Positions 43,346 through 55,656 of a stretch of 64,000 nucleotides of DNA are shown one piece after another. The notes beneath the pieces were generated by a model. That model saw nothing but the letters and a program-made list of their open reading frames with translations, made no database searches and was not told where the DNA came from. The DNA comes from Symsagittifera roscoffensis. Lineage: Eukaryota > Xenacoelomorpha > Acoela > Convolutidae. The stretch spans positions 53,090,312 to 53,154,311 of the forward strand of contig NC_087066.1 in NCBI RefSeq assembly GCF_963678635.1. The letters are read 5' to 3'. A program made the translations under genes and the position numbers. Position 1 is the first letter of the stretch. Each line of letters starts with the position of its first letter.

Positions 43346-44560
43346 TCTTTGCTTTTTAAAGTCTGGGGTTCGACTTTCGATTGTCTGCTCAAATTTCGTT
43401 GGCTAAGTTGCATTATCTCGGATTTTACTTGTACTGTAATAATTTTTGATTGCAGTTGCAAGTGCAAATTTTCATTCCAGTTTCAGGGAGGACTTGAATG
43501 ATTTTAACTTTTTTCATAAAATGTTTTTTTTCTAGTTTCAACTGGTGTCTGCTCAAGTTTTGTCGTCTAAGTTGCCGAAATAGGATTTTACTTGTGCTGT
43601 AAGCAACTTTTATTGCAGTTGCAAGTGTTGTTCATCTAGTTTCAGGGGACTCAAAAGATTAAAAAACATCATAACATCTTTTAGTTTCGGCTCATTTGGT
43701 GTCTGCTCAAGTTTTTTCGGCTTAGTTGTCGCATTTTGGTTTTTCCTTGTGCTGTGCGCCACTTTCATTGCAATTTCAAGTGTAATTGTTGTTCATTGTA
43801 GTTTCAGCGGGGACTTGAAGGGTTTTTGAAAAGTTCGTAATTTTTGCTGTTCAACTGGTGTCAGCTTTAAGATTGTCGTCTTATTTGCCCATAACTGATT
43901 TTTGTGCTGTAAGCAACTTCCATTGTTGTTGCAAGTGAGTGTGTAGTTTATTGTAGCTAAGTTGCGACATCTCGGATTTTGATTGAGATGCAAGCAGTTT
44001 TGATTGCATTTGCTAGTGCAAATGTTGTTCATTCTAGTTCAGGGAGGACTTGAATGATTTCAACTTTTTTCATAAAATGCTTATTTAGTTTCAACTGGTG
44101 TCTGCTCAAGTTTTGTCTAATTTGGCGCCTCTCGGATTTTGCTTGTGCTGTAAGCAGCTTTAATTGCAGTTGCAAGTGCAAGTGTTGTTCATTCTAGTTT
44201 CTGCGGGGAATTTTTTTTCCTATTCAATTAGTGTCAGCTTAAAGATTGTCGTCTCAGTTGCCAATCACTGATTTTTTTTGTGCTGTAAGCAATTTTAATT
44301 GTTTTAACTGAATATGTTGTTTATAATAGTTACAGGCGGGATTTTAAACTTAGTCAACGTAAAATATAATTTGTGTTGTTTATAGTAGTTTCAGGCGGGA
44401 TTTTAAACTTAGTCAACGTAAAATATAAGCTTATAAAAATCGATTTCTTTTTCGGGTCAACTTATGTCAGCTCAAGATTGTCGGCTTTGTTTCCTCATTG
44501 CTTGATCTGTTCCTTTGTTTATTTACTATTCAAATATCTGGCATGTTTGCCTAGAAGTAA
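43346..44560. repeat. tandem array, unit mainly about 157 bp
   Basis: ggtgtctgctcaagttttgtcg and variants occur at about 43386, 43545, 43700, 43857, 44098, 44231 and 44463. Each is followed by a cggattttncttgtgctgtaagcanctttnattgcagttgcaagtg block and a ttcannntagtttcagg block. Two extra near-identical 57-bp units (gcgggattttaaacttagtcaacgtaaaatata) stand at about 44338 and 44395. Confidence 0.82.
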
Positions 44561-45109
44561 CTTCTATTGAGACATACGAAAATTCAAATTTTGGTACACC
44601 TAGATTTTTCAACTTTTTTTTTCGTTTTTTGTTCAATTTTTCATGTTGTTTTTTCTGTGTTATTTGTGGTTCATGATTTAGCGTGGAAGAAAATGAAATT
44701 TAGACAACTTATCTACGCTGAAATGGAGATCCAGCATCAACATTGAGGCAAGAATTTTATGAACCGCTTTTGGAAAGAAGTGAAAACCATGTGCTAACAA
44801 GTAAAAGGTATCAAAGCAATGTAGAAACTGAATGTCTGTATAAATTAGCGTAGAATAAAGTCGGAATAAAATCCATAATATTATAAAAGATACCCAGAAA
44901 GATCCAAAAAATAAAAAGGAAAGTGCAATAATAATCTTTTTGACAATATTTTTAGTAAAATTTCAAAGTTGAACGTTTTCGTTGACATAAGGCTCAAAAA
45001 AGAAAAACTATTTCCTCAATTTTAATGGATTTTTTTCCAGAAATTTTCAAATGGTCAAAGTGATCCATCCATTGAACCAAAAAGAAAAAAGAAATTCAAT
45101 TAATGATTT
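44561..45109. other. AT-rich intergenic DNA
   Basis: No gene, repeat or structure is recognised beyond simple A/T tracts. Confidence 0.5.
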
Positions 45110-45350
45110 TTTTTTCAGTTTTTCCTTTGTTTAATTTTCGTCGGAAATTGGATCAGAATCTTCGGAATTGGATCATAATTTGCTAGAAAAATTAGTTTGA
45201 TTGTAGCCCCTGATAAATCGCCACATCAGTCTTTTTTTTCAGTTTTTCCACTGTTTAATTTTCGTAGGAAATTGGATCAGAATCTTCGGAAATTTGATCA
45301 GAAATTGCTCGAAAAATTAATTTGATTGTAGCCCCTGATAAATCGCCACA
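45110..45350. repeat. direct duplication, about 122 bp twice
   Basis: ttttttcagtttttcc...gtttaattttcg...attgtagcccctgataaatcgccaca occurs back to back with about ten differences. The second copy ends at about 45350. Confidence 0.9.
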
Positions 45351-45724
45351 AATCAAAAAATATTTTAAGCAAGTTTGAAATAATCGTTTTTCATCAGGTT
45401 GAAATAATTTAACAAGTTTACGTCTAGTGGTTATTATTTTTCAAGTCAAAGCTCCTGTCCTTGCTCCATGCGGACCGATAAAAAAATTTTGTCAATTGAA
45501 AGAAGCTTTACAAAATACAGTCTGCAACTTCTTAAATACATCAAGGAGAAGTGTGGTAAAAGTCTGAAGGTTCATCAGAAAAAGTTTCAAACTTTTTAAA
45601 GCCACTTGTGATTTTTTTGGGTTTTGACTTTTGATTGAGAGTCAATGAACGTAGTCCAGACACCTATATAGGTCGTGATGTTTTTTCCTTTTTTCAAGAA
45701 AAGTTTTAAAATGCTCTAATATTT

Positions 45725-47010
45725 TACTGAAGTGCATTAATACACAAATGCTTCTAAGTATATATGCACTATTTGATTTCAATTCAGTTTCAGCTACAAA
45801 AAGTATCTTAAGTTGCGCTCTCCAATTACGAAAATATAAAGGCCACGAAAAACGTGATCGACTTCAAGTTTTGAAAGTGTGTTTCATTGTTTCAGATTTC
45901 CCAGCGGAACGAAACTTAAACTATTGATCCAGTTTCTTCAAATTGAATTATTTTTGCTTTCAAAGAAAGTCCATCAGAAAATAATTTTGAAATTCAAAAA
46001 ACTTTCATCATTTAAGAGTCATTAACGTAGTGAATATTTTTAATATAGGTGTTTCTGATTGTTTTATTGTTTTTAGGACAAATTGTTCACGCTCTAATTA
46101 CATCTTTCGCTAGTTAAGTTAATTTCCTTTTTAAAATGAAGGCAAACTCCACTATCGAACAGCAAAAGTGTAAAGATCACAAAAAACATTATCTACTTCT
46201 AGTTTCGATAGTGGATTTTAATTTGCAGGTTTCCCAGCTGAATAAAAAAATAGTTACTGATCTAGTTTTCTCAAAGGGGCTTATTTTATCAAAAATTGTC
46301 AACCATAAATTTTTGAAATTCAGAGAGCTTGAAGGCCATATACTTTTTTCTTTGAAAGTCGAAATTTGATTTCTTTAAAAAAAATTAGTCTGTTTTTTTT
46401 TCAGGCTATTTCCGTTCATGACTCCCAAATGTCTGTTGGCTATCTTTTTTTCTACTTTGAAATTTAAGCTATAATTGAACTGCGTTTTTTTCGCTTGAAA
46501 AGTGAGTTGAAGCGTGAAACCTCTACTTTTTGTAAAGTTCAAATTTTCGCCGGCTTTGTAGAAGCGTGAAACCGCTCGACTTTTTTTGGAAGTGTCAATG
46601 AATTTAATAAAGGTCGGGTTGATTTTTTTAAAACACAAGTGCATTGATACATATTAATGCAATTATGTTTATATGCACTTTTTTGAGTTCAGCTGAAGTT
46701 TATTTGCTAAAAGGTAGGCAAGCTTTGCTCTTCAATTACAAAAGAGACTGGGCGAAAAATTGTAAACGACTTCAAGTTTCAAAAACGAATGTATTTTTAT
46801 TTTGAAATCTCACTAGAATACAAATTGATCCAATTTTCTGCTTTTGGGTTATTTTTATTTTTTTTCTATCTATTTTTTTTGACATTTTTCAGTTTGTCTG
46901 TTGGTAATGTCACTAAAATACAAACTTTACAAATTGATCCAATTTTCTGGTTTTGGGTCATTTTTTTCTATCTATTTTTTTGACATTTTTCAGTTTGTCT
47001 GTTGGCAATG
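45725..47010. repeat. cluster of dispersed repeat units upstream of PPP6C
   Basis: Copies at about 45730-45960, 46130-46290 (partial) and 46640-46860 share, in order, agtgcattnatacana, tatatgcact, gctctncaattacnaaa, cgacttcaagttt and ttgatccagttttct. Further members are at 33645-33900 and 28960-29080. The end carries a roughly 100-bp duplication at 46810-46905 and 46910-47010 (ccaattttctgnttttgggt, then gacatttttcagtttgtctgttgg). Confidence 0.75.
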
Positions 47011-47361
47011 TTGTTTTCTTATTTATCTTCGATTCTCTAAACACCAGTGAAATTAGTTAAGCAGTGTTGATTTTAAGTTTCGAAATTGGAATTTCTTGAT
47101 TGGGATTTTTGGAACCTTTGACCCATGAAATGTTTTCAGTGGCTCGGTGAAAAAAAAACCAAATAATCCATACAATTTAAACATAATGGAAATATACCTA
47201 AATAACCGAAATCGCTTCAACGTGGACGTATTTTGGAGGTCATTTTGAGAACAGTATGAACATTTATGCACTAAGGACTACGCTTTTCTGCGCAGGTTTC
47301 CGAGCATTCTAATGTTTTCAGATAAAGTTGAAACGTCTCTACTTATTTTCAGGTAACAAAA
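47011..47361. other. upstream region of PPP6C
   Basis: A cttattttcag at about 47343-47353, just before the start codon, looks like a splice acceptor, so the true promoter and first exon probably lie farther upstream. No repeat is recognised here. Confidence 0.5.
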
Positions 47362-48908
47362 ATGTCCTTTGATGTCGATACATGGATCGAACTGGTCAAA
47401 GACTGCAAATACATTCCAGAAAACGACTTCAAGCAACTCTGTGAGAAAGTGAGCGAGATATTTCTGGAAGAATCGAACGTGCAATTTGTATCTACACCTG
47501 TCACAGTTTGTGGAGACATTCACGGTCAGTTTTATGACCTCGAGGAGCTTTTCAGAACGGGAGGTCAAGTTGCAGATACGAAGTATGTATTTCTGGGCGA
47601 TTTTGTTGACCGAGGTTATTACAGTTTGGAGACGTTGACAAGGTTGCTTCTGTTGAAGTTGAAGTATTCTGACAGAATTGTGTTGTTGCGAGGCAACCAC
47701 GAGACGAGGCAAATCACACAAGTATATGGTTTCTACGATGAGTGTATATCTAAATACGGAAATGCAAATGCGTGGAGATATTGCTGCAAGGTTTGTCAAG
47801 TTCATAGGAAAAGTGGACACACGAGAGAAATAGTTTCACATTAAGTAACATAAATACTCAAATAACCCATAAACAATTGAAATACCTCATGTATACTCAT
47901 TTTTAGCCTCGAATAAATTTGTAGGAATTTGCTTCATTTGGGTATTTGCACCATTTCGGAGGGTCGAGTGATGTGTTTTCAACATACACCTAGTTGAAAT
48001 ATTATATTTTTTGGTAGCTTTCGTAAAACGTTGATAGGTGAAATTTGTGGTCCTGAAATAGTTTTTTTTCTTATTTGAGTTGTCGTTTGAGAAATGAGTA
48101 ATGGATTCAGTACTTGTTGTGTTGCTAGGTGTTCGACTTGATGACAGTTGCTGCTTTGATAGACGGGCAGATCCTCTGTGTACACGGAGGTCTTTCTCCA
48201 GAGATCAACACCCTGGACCAGATTCGAACCATAGACCGCAACCAGGAGATACCTCACAAGGGCGCCTTCTGCGACCTCGTCTGGAGTGATCCGGAGGACT
48301 TGGATAGTGGTTATGGAACTAAGGCCTGGAACATCAGCCCGAGAGGGGCCGGATGGCTGTTCGGAAAACAAGTGGTCGATGTGAGTGTTCATTTCTTGTA
48401 TAAAGTCCATGTGCTGATGTTGAACAGTTATATGGATTTCTTATACTTCGGCCGGACGAAATAATTAATGATTAATAAAAAAGGAACAGCTCAAATTAAC
48501 ATCATTTTTCACTCAATTTCAAAATTGTGCATTCACATAAAAATCAGCTTTATTCTCAGTTGAGTTTAAAAAGCTATCTAATTGCGTGATTTTAAAGTGC
48601 TTCTTTTCTATCATCAGTGCTCTTTGGTTCGTCCCATTAAAGTTTTAATTATTCAGGAGTTCATTCATATAAACGACCTCAAACTCATCTGTCGCGCCCA
48701 TCAGCTGGTCCAAGAAGGCTACAAGTACATGTTCGATGACACCCTAATCACAGTGTGGAGTGCCCCCAACTACTGCTACAGGTGTGGGAACATAGCAGCC
48801 ATCCTGGAGATCAATTCCGTCTCCAGCAAAAACACAAAACTGTTCAACGCCGTGCCAGACAACGAGCGCAAAACTCCTCCCAGAAACATGTCGCCCTATT
48901 TTCTATAA
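47362..48908 (+). CDS. PPP6C: Ser/Thr protein phosphatase 6 catalytic subunit, three exons
   Basis: Exons 47362-47790, 48129-48380 and 48657-48908 join at phase-0 GT-AG introns to give 310 residues (human PPP6C has 305). The metal-dependent phosphatase core has all PPP signatures: [28 protein letters not shown], then [17 protein letters not shown] and the [13 protein letters not shown] region. The N-terminus, [24 protein letters not shown], and the ending SPYFL fit PP6 rather than PP2A or PP4. It acts with SAPS-domain and ankyrin regulatory subunits in the cytoplasm and nucleus, for example in mitotic kinase control. Codons past the first exon boundary were excluded from the model. No unusual residues are seen. 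Confidence 0.95.
47791..48128. other. intron 1 of PPP6C
   Basis: A 338-bp AT-rich GT-AG intron between the two exons; nothing else recognised. Confidence 0.8.
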
Positions 48909-50040
48909 GTTCAATTTAATATGATGGATGTAGATGTAGTTGATGCTGAATTTAAGCTGCTAATCTTAGAGTAAATGAAAATTCAACTAAAAGGTTAAAT
49001 ATGATGCTGAAAGCAAACTACGAATGTTCTATGCGTGGCGAATTATGCCGCTCTGAAAATTTTTTCAAGAAGTAAGGCAAGCTAATGATTATTAATCCTC
49101 TATAAGACTCAATTTTTAATTTTAAACTGTTTTATATTAGCTACTTGGGGACGAAAAGCGAAAAACAAAATGTTCAGAAATTACAGTTAGTCAAAATATT
49201 TTGTGATTCGTAAATTTATTGCTTAAATAAAATGGCCTTTTTGTTAGCAATCGACGGTTTTCATCTGATGTGAAGTTTTTAAGTGAATTGTTGTCGAAGT
49301 GAATGGTAATTTTTATGCTTACTAATAACGAGCGCAAAGCTCCAATTTAGAACATACTTTTCTCCATATAATCAACTTGCCTAAAATTGAGAAGCATTTT
49401 ATAGTTTGGTTCATAATCAATCGAATTTCTGGGCGTTATGTTGCATGTTCAGCTTGGCAGTAACAACCATGCCTAGCAATCCGAAGGTCCAGATTTCGAA
49501 TTAAACGAGGAACTGGTATTTGATAACTGAAAAAGTTTGCGCTTGAACTAAATCGTCGGACTTGTTTGTCTGTCTTATCGGCTGAAGGCTAAAAGCTTGA
49601 GCAGAAATTGTCTGACAGTACCAGGGTGGTCGTGTCTTGAGAAGAATTTGGCTGCATGCTCAGTTTAGCTAATTTGGTTTCCTGAAACCCACGAAAGACA
49701 TTGTTCTGGATAATAGAGATGAAACAATACTGCAGGTATATAGCAAAGCACTGAGTTTTCCGAATGCCATTCCAATGGTCTCAAATAGTTTTTAGTAACT
49801 AAAACTCGAAGAGACTTTAATTTTGGGCGAAAATATCGAATAGTATGCGCGAAAGTTTGAGCCAATTTAGCTTGCATCAGTTCAATTCAAAACTACTTTA
49901 AGGCGGGGATATTTCGCCACTCATAATTGTTTCGCGTATTGATAGTCTTACTAAAAACAAGCAGTTTTTAACCACAGATTAGTGCAAGAATATCCGTTCG
50001 CGTATCCGAATAATCCAGGAGCAATCACCAAGCGGTTAAG
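48909..50040. other. intergenic DNA downstream of PPP6C, possible tRNA-derived SINE remnant
   Basis: No gene. About 49440-49510 contains gcctagcaatccgaaggtccagatttcgaatt, which resembles the anticodon-to-T-arm part of a tRNA-derived SINE with a degraded B box. No intact tRNA fold was found. Confidence 0.4.
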
Positions 50041-50840
50041 TAGTTCTGGGTAAAATTGATTTGAATGAAAATTTACATCAGTACCAAAACAGAAAAGCAG
50101 ACCCATTTGGACCAGAGGCGGATTTAGGGGGGGCGGGGGGGGGGGGATCGGACGCCCCCCCCCCCCCCCCCCCCTCAGGGATTCGACCCCCTGCCGACCC
50201 AAAGGGTCCCCCCTTTGATACTTTTTCAGAAATCCATTTTTGCCCGACCGACCCTAAAATTTTTCTAAAGGCGCCTTTGGCGCCAATATATACTAACTTT
50301 GAGTGGTAGCGCGCCAAAAAAAAACGCGTGTTTTTGTCAAAATTTTCCAAAAAGTGCCCAAAAACGGCTTTTCTTGGCCTGTTTTTTCAAAAATTTGCCT
50401 ACGGCGCAGAAAATTTTGCCAAAATAGGGGCAAAACCAAAATAAAGCTCGAAAAATCAATTTGGTCGACCTCAAAAAAAAAAGGTCATCAAAATTTTCGA
50501 ATTTTTTTGAAAATCCGCCCCTCCCTCAAGAAAATCCTAGATCCGCCCCTGATTTGGACCAAAATTTAAAAAATCTGTCGTTTTGGAGCCAGACATATTC
50601 AGTTGGCCGAAGATTAGAGCTTTAAAGACTGTTTTTAGGTTCTTTGTTTAGGATAATGGGTGGGCTAAGCGCGCGTCGTCGCTTCGCGGCGATAACTGCT
50701 TCTATTGTTTACGAATACTACTAACCTCTGTTGGCATGGAAAAGCTCGTAGCACGTTAGTGCGACTATGGTGGTCATATTTCTGCTATCTAGCTTCATGC
50801 TGTGGCTTAATTTTGAATCAGCGTTTTCGGTGGTTCTAGA
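50041..50840. mobile_element. MITE of the 62207 family, split by a hAT-like MITE
   Basis: Before and after the inner insertion (50113-50551) the DNA matches 62207-62470: cagtaccaaaacagaaaa, then cagacccatttgg / accaaaatttaaaaaatctgtcg, and later acctctgttggcatggaaaagctcg...gcacgttagtgcgact. The two copies are diverged. Boundaries are approximate. Confidence 0.6.
50113..50551. mobile_element. hAT-like MITE with exact 8-bp target duplication
   Basis: The terminal inverted repeats are CAGAGGCGGATTTAGG and CCTAGATCCGCCCCTG (inverted match with few mismatches). ATTTGGAC flanks both sides (50105-50112 and 50552-50559). The 439-bp body has a long G-run followed by a long C-run at about 50127-50174 and codes for nothing credible. 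An 8-bp duplication with CAG-ending inverted repeats is typical of hAT transposons. Confidence 0.88.
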
Positions 50841-53226
50841 AATGTAAATTTGGTTTCACGGAATCTGTAACAGGAGCTCATTCTTTTCCAGTATCGTTGA
50901 GTTTCGGGTTATGTGACCAAAGGATAAAACATCAGAGCCTATAAATTGCGGAATCCGTGACTAAAAACTGCCTGTTTTTGCGGAATCGGTGACCAAATGT
51001 TTATCATTGCAGATGTAAATCCACGGAATCCGGCAGATACGGTTTCCGTGGTTTTTCGGCCTTTGAATAGTGTCGTTCGTAAGAGTTGTTCTCTGGTATT
51101 TAATTATTTGGTGGTTTTAAATAATAAACTATTAACCTGCAAATTTTTTATTTATATGAATTTAATATTGCAACTCGATTTTTTCAGATCCAATTACTAC
51201 CAAAACTTTTTCGATTGCCCGTTGATTTTTTTTGGCATATTTCGTTGTTTGGCATTTTTACACAAGCAAAGATTGTGTGATAGTATAAACTATCTTTTTT
51301 TTTTAAACTAAGTCTCAAATATAAGTGTTCATTTTGAACCCGTTCTCTTATTGCAGTGTGTGCATAAGTTTCGTAACCAGATATTAAATACAGCCAATGC
51401 TTAGGATAGCACTTTAGCTTCGAGGTATCAAGAATCTGCATAGAGGTAGGGAAGGAGACCCGCATTAAAATAAGAGGGTTCGAACCTGGGAAGTGTCGGA
51501 TGTCTTAATGGAACTTTTTCGTATACCAGTTAAAATGCGTCCGCTCTATAAATTCAGGCATGTTAGTTGGTAAATTTGTTCTTTCAAATTGACTGGTACT
51601 GCTAATGCATCATGAGTGGCTTGCGTCTTCTAATAATTATGTAGACTCATAATTGGCGTAGGTTACTTAAGAAATTATGTAGACTCAAAGTTTTACTCGT
51701 TCAGTTTTTCACAGTAGCATTATCTGTCATATTTTTGCTTGTGTATGCGAAGTGCAACTTCGCCTGTGTTTAATTTGCCTAATCTGTTACAGATTCCGTA
51801 GTTTCTCTCATAAAAAGAGTTGTTTTCTGATTTTTAATAGTATAGTAAAAACTGATGTTTCTTTTTTTGTTGGATTTTTTTTTTCAACTTTTTTTTTTAT
51901 TATATCAGTTTCAATTATTATGTTTTTAGTTGTGGGTTGAAATTTTTTGGCAATTTTCTCTATCATTTGGCATCTTTCAATTGGATATTCCGCTCAATTT
52001 GTTTGTCGTAAAATTGCAAATAGCTGATTCCGTGACATCGTAGTGTTGAAACCGCATGCCGCCATTGCAGAAATTTGGTCACGGACTCCGCAACAAGTTT
52101 TTGAGAATTCCCGTAATGCAGCAGGTGAGCTTAAAAGCTTAAAAGTGAGCTTAGCAAAAATAACACACCTAGGCCTCCTAATGCAATTAGTGTAACAGTT
52201 CCTTTACTCAGAAGCCTACCAATCAGACACCGAGTTGAATATTTCTGGTACAAGTTGGACCAAATTTTCATTTTGCTTTGAATGAACGTTGATACGATTG
52301 ACATTTCACCAAAAAAGGCTCTCAGCAAGTAAATTCCTACTGTCGAATTTACTTTCAAGGAGTAAAGCAAAGGTTCGCGCCTAACGAGCTTTATTTGAGA
52401 TTGTTTGGAATGTATGCAATTTCTCGCTACAATTTTAGATACCTGGGCAATTTTTTTTGGGCATCCGAGTTTTAAATTGTGATTTGGTCACGGGTGGGGC
52501 CTCTATTGCTATATCTATCCAGTTTTGCACACGTGGAGAAACTCTCAAGCAGGTTAAACAAACCAAAAGGATGATATATTACAATAGGTGGTAATTTTGA
52601 GAAATATATGAGTAGTACATGTATTCAGTTTGACAACTTTTGTTCATAATATAGTTCTTTCATTTTCACTAACTTGTACATGCTATACAAAGATAGCTTT
52701 TTTGTAAATTACTCTGCCAGACAAAACGTTGTTCAAAAGATCAAATTTCACTTTTCTTTTGCCATGCCCTTTGAATCAACAAAGTACGAAGAAGAAGGCA
52801 AATATATCAATGACTATCGTTATCAAGTGATAGTCAGTGAAGTGATAGTCAGTTACAAAAAAAACGGTTGCACGGATAAAACGTAGTCAATGCCGTTATC
52901 AATTCCAACCTTTTTTTCTTAAAGTTATAGCGTTAATTCCTATAAATGGCGACAAATCCATGTCTTCTCCAAAAACATTGTCCCCTGTTTCTTAAGTGTC
53001 AGAACCGAAGTTTTTGGTAGGTTTCGCGTTCTTTTTGGCAAAAAGGAGTCCATATTCATCTTGAGAAGCTCTGAGTACTTGGTTGTCATCTTCACCAAGG
53101 ATTGTCTATCGAACCAAGTTGACGTCCCGTAATATTTGCACGGCAGTTTGTTAATCTTGTTGTGACTCATGTTTTTTTCAGACTTACAAAGATGAGTTTT
53201 TTATTTGCAGCGCTAAACATTTTTAT
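50841..53226. other. intergenic DNA with recurring cggaatccgtgac words
   Basis: No gene is supported. Variants of cggaatccgtgacc appear at about 50856, 50950, 50979, 51020, 52028 and 52079 (the last inverted). About 52195-52325 resembles the right end of the 62207 MITE. A gggttcgaacctggg at 51477 could be a pol III B box, with no tRNA fold around it. Confidence 0.5.
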
Positions 53227-53633
53227 CAGGGGCGGATTTAGGTAGAGGGGCGGATGCCCCTTCTCTCAGGGTTTCGAACCCTTGCCGACCCAAAGGGTCC
53301 CCCTTTGTACTATTTTGAGATATCCATATTGAAGACGGAAAACAAAAATTTTCTAAAGGCGCCTTCGGCGTCAATATATACTAATTTTTAGAAGAGAAAG
53401 CGCGCCGAAAAAGCGCAATTTTGTTCAAACTTTTCCAAAAAGTTCAAAAAAATGCCTTTTTGGCCTGTTTTTTCAAAATTTTGCTTGTGGTGCAGAAAAT
53501 TTGGCAAAAACAGGGTCTTTTTAGTGCTTTGGGAAGCTCTGAAAATCAATTTGGTCGACCTTAAAAAAAGGTCGACAAAACTTTCGAAAAGTTTTTGAAA
53601 ATTCGTCCTCTTCACCCCTCGAGAAAATCCGGA
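53227..53633. mobile_element. second hAT-like MITE copy, right end truncated
   Basis: It starts CAGGGGCGGATTTAGG and parallels 50113-50551: ccgacccaaagggtcccc, ctaaaggcgcctt, ggcctgttttttcaaaa, ggtcgacc. It stops at gaaaatccggatc, a few bases short of the full inverted repeat. A C-run/G-run palindrome follows at 53645-53706. Confidence 0.78.
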
Positions 53634-55436
53634 TCAATTGAGCAATCACCACCCCCCTTCCCCCCACCCAATTCTCGCGTGGCGGGGGGGGGGGGGGGTA
53701 GGGGATATAGCTCAATAGGTACTTGAGACATGTTTATAACCACTTCAAAATTGTTTGAATGATATGAAATCATAAATCAGTTTCTCCAACGATAGTGGAA
53801 CGCCAAAATTTAAAATATCAAAGCTCAAAAATTACATTCAGAGTGAAAAAAGAATCAATAAAACTAAGGCGACTTGGGTCGCATCAAGCCCATTTTTTCT
53901 GTTTTAAATGGAAAAACAGCTATTTTATTTTGCTGCGGAGAATAGTTTTTGATATTCAGATATAAGGCTAGAGCACCAACGGTGGTAAGTCGCTTTGCTC
54001 GATGAGGCCATGGTCGCACAAACAAAAAAAAATTTCACGTTTTTTTTCGCTTTGCAGTTGAAAGTTTTTTTTTGGTTTTGCTCTTTAATTATTATAAATA
54101 ACATTTTAGTTCAAATTTTTGTATACATTTTATTGAAATGCCACTTGAAATTTGACCAATTATGGATTTTCGCTAATTATTTCTTTTTTGCTTGAACTGA
54201 ATCGAATAAAACAAAGGTTAAATCCAGTTCATCTTTTTTTTACCAAACTAAAAGTTTGTTCAACTCTGACATCGAAATCATTTTATTCGTACTTTTTTGG
54301 TGGATTTCGATATTAAAATGCAGCGATGAGGGCGTTCAAAAGTGCCGAAAAAAAGAATGCTGAAGACAAAAAAATTTGGCGAAATGCAAACAATGAATTT
54401 TTTGGAAAATTTTAGCGTCATTGGTTTCCTAGTCAATTTACCGTAAGTTTGATTCTATATCAGGGAAATTTTTTAGATAACTTTTGTTGAAGGCTGGTTG
54501 AATTGTTTTCTTACACCAGTTTTGAACGCGGGTTGAACCCAAAGTAATAAATTCTCTCAATTCAGAGAGTTTGTTAATTTGATTTTTTCAAACAGAATTT
54601 GGTCCTTAAGTAATTGCGCTGATTCTTACTTGAATACTAAAGTTAAATTTTTTTCACTTTTCCGGAACACTTCCGTTACATTTTTGATATAGGTTCTGTA
54701 CACTTTTTCTGAAACTTTCAGATCAAAGTTCCAAATAAAAAATGGTAGCAGAAAAATAGTTAGGTGAACAAAACATAATTTAAGATCTTGGCTTTCTCGG
54801 AACTTTCCTAACGTTGCGGCAAAAATTCAAATGACTTGCCAGTCCAAAAAATTCTCAAGTGATATTGTTGGTTTAAATTAATACACCTTAGCGGTTAAAA
54901 CTAAATGTCTAGATGTTTGAAATTTGTTCGTTAAAAAGCTGAAGTTTGTTCGTAAAAGGCAAATTTTTCTTGTTTAGAATTGAGTTTACCCAGTATCTTG
55001 CAATTCAATAAATGTCAGTCCTTGTAGATGCGTTCTACAACATACATCTGCCCAAAAACGATATATAAAAATGACACGTAGTAGAAACATTGTCTGCCGA
55101 TAATTGTTTTCATCTCTCAACGGGGGCAACCCCGAAGACAACTAGTGTTTGGGCTATTGGGCCTTCTTTATTCAAGAACTTCTGATTGGCCTTATATAAT
55201 GAATACAGACAGAAATCCATGTAAGAGTAAATTTAACGATCTTAACAAGGAATTGAACATTGCCCAAAATATTGTCGCTTCAGTTTTGTAGGTAAGCTCC
55301 AGCTCATGGTTGCGTTCAAGATTTGCGGTCTTCTAAAGAGCCAATAATTTTGGACTTCAAAAAACACACATTAAAGACCTTTTTTAGTTAGAAAACACGA
55401 AGCAAGTTCAAATTCTCAAGTACCAAATTGATAAAT
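53634..55436. other. intergenic DNA without recognised genes
   Basis: AT-rich with simple runs. Positions 53645-53706 form a potential hairpin of C-tracts and a 15-base G-run. Nothing else is supported. Confidence 0.55.
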
Positions 55437-55441
55437 CAGTC
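55437..55441. repeat. target-site duplication (left) of the second LTR element
   Basis: CAGTC here and at 62207-62211, directly outside the two LTRs. Confidence 0.85.
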
Positions 55442-55656
55442 TGATAAAATGTTACTTTGTTGTAGCTAATTCTAAATTAAAACTATTAAAAAGAATATGG
55501 AATTAAGATGAATTAGTCGGTAAGTTAAAACATTAAAACAATGAGAGATCATTCTCTCCGCCGGAGAGAATGGCCAATGAAGGTCATATCAGAGTGACCA
55601 GTTAATTAAACTAATGTGTTTTGCAGTAATTGCAAAACATGATGTAAATCACAACA
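55442..55656 (-). repeat. 3' LTR of the 6.8-kb element
   Basis: 215 bp, TGATAAAATG...CACAACA, one visible mismatch to 61992-62206. It contains the palindrome ctctccgccggagag. Confidence 0.93.

Noticed and set aside
50061-50350. ORFs through the hAT-like MITE encoding poly-Gly/poly-Pro
   Set aside because: They arise from the G-run and C-run and are not conserved in the second copy.
51405-51500. tRNA gene suggested by gggttcgaacctggg
   Set aside because: A B-box-like word is present but no acceptor stem or cloverleaf could be formed around it.
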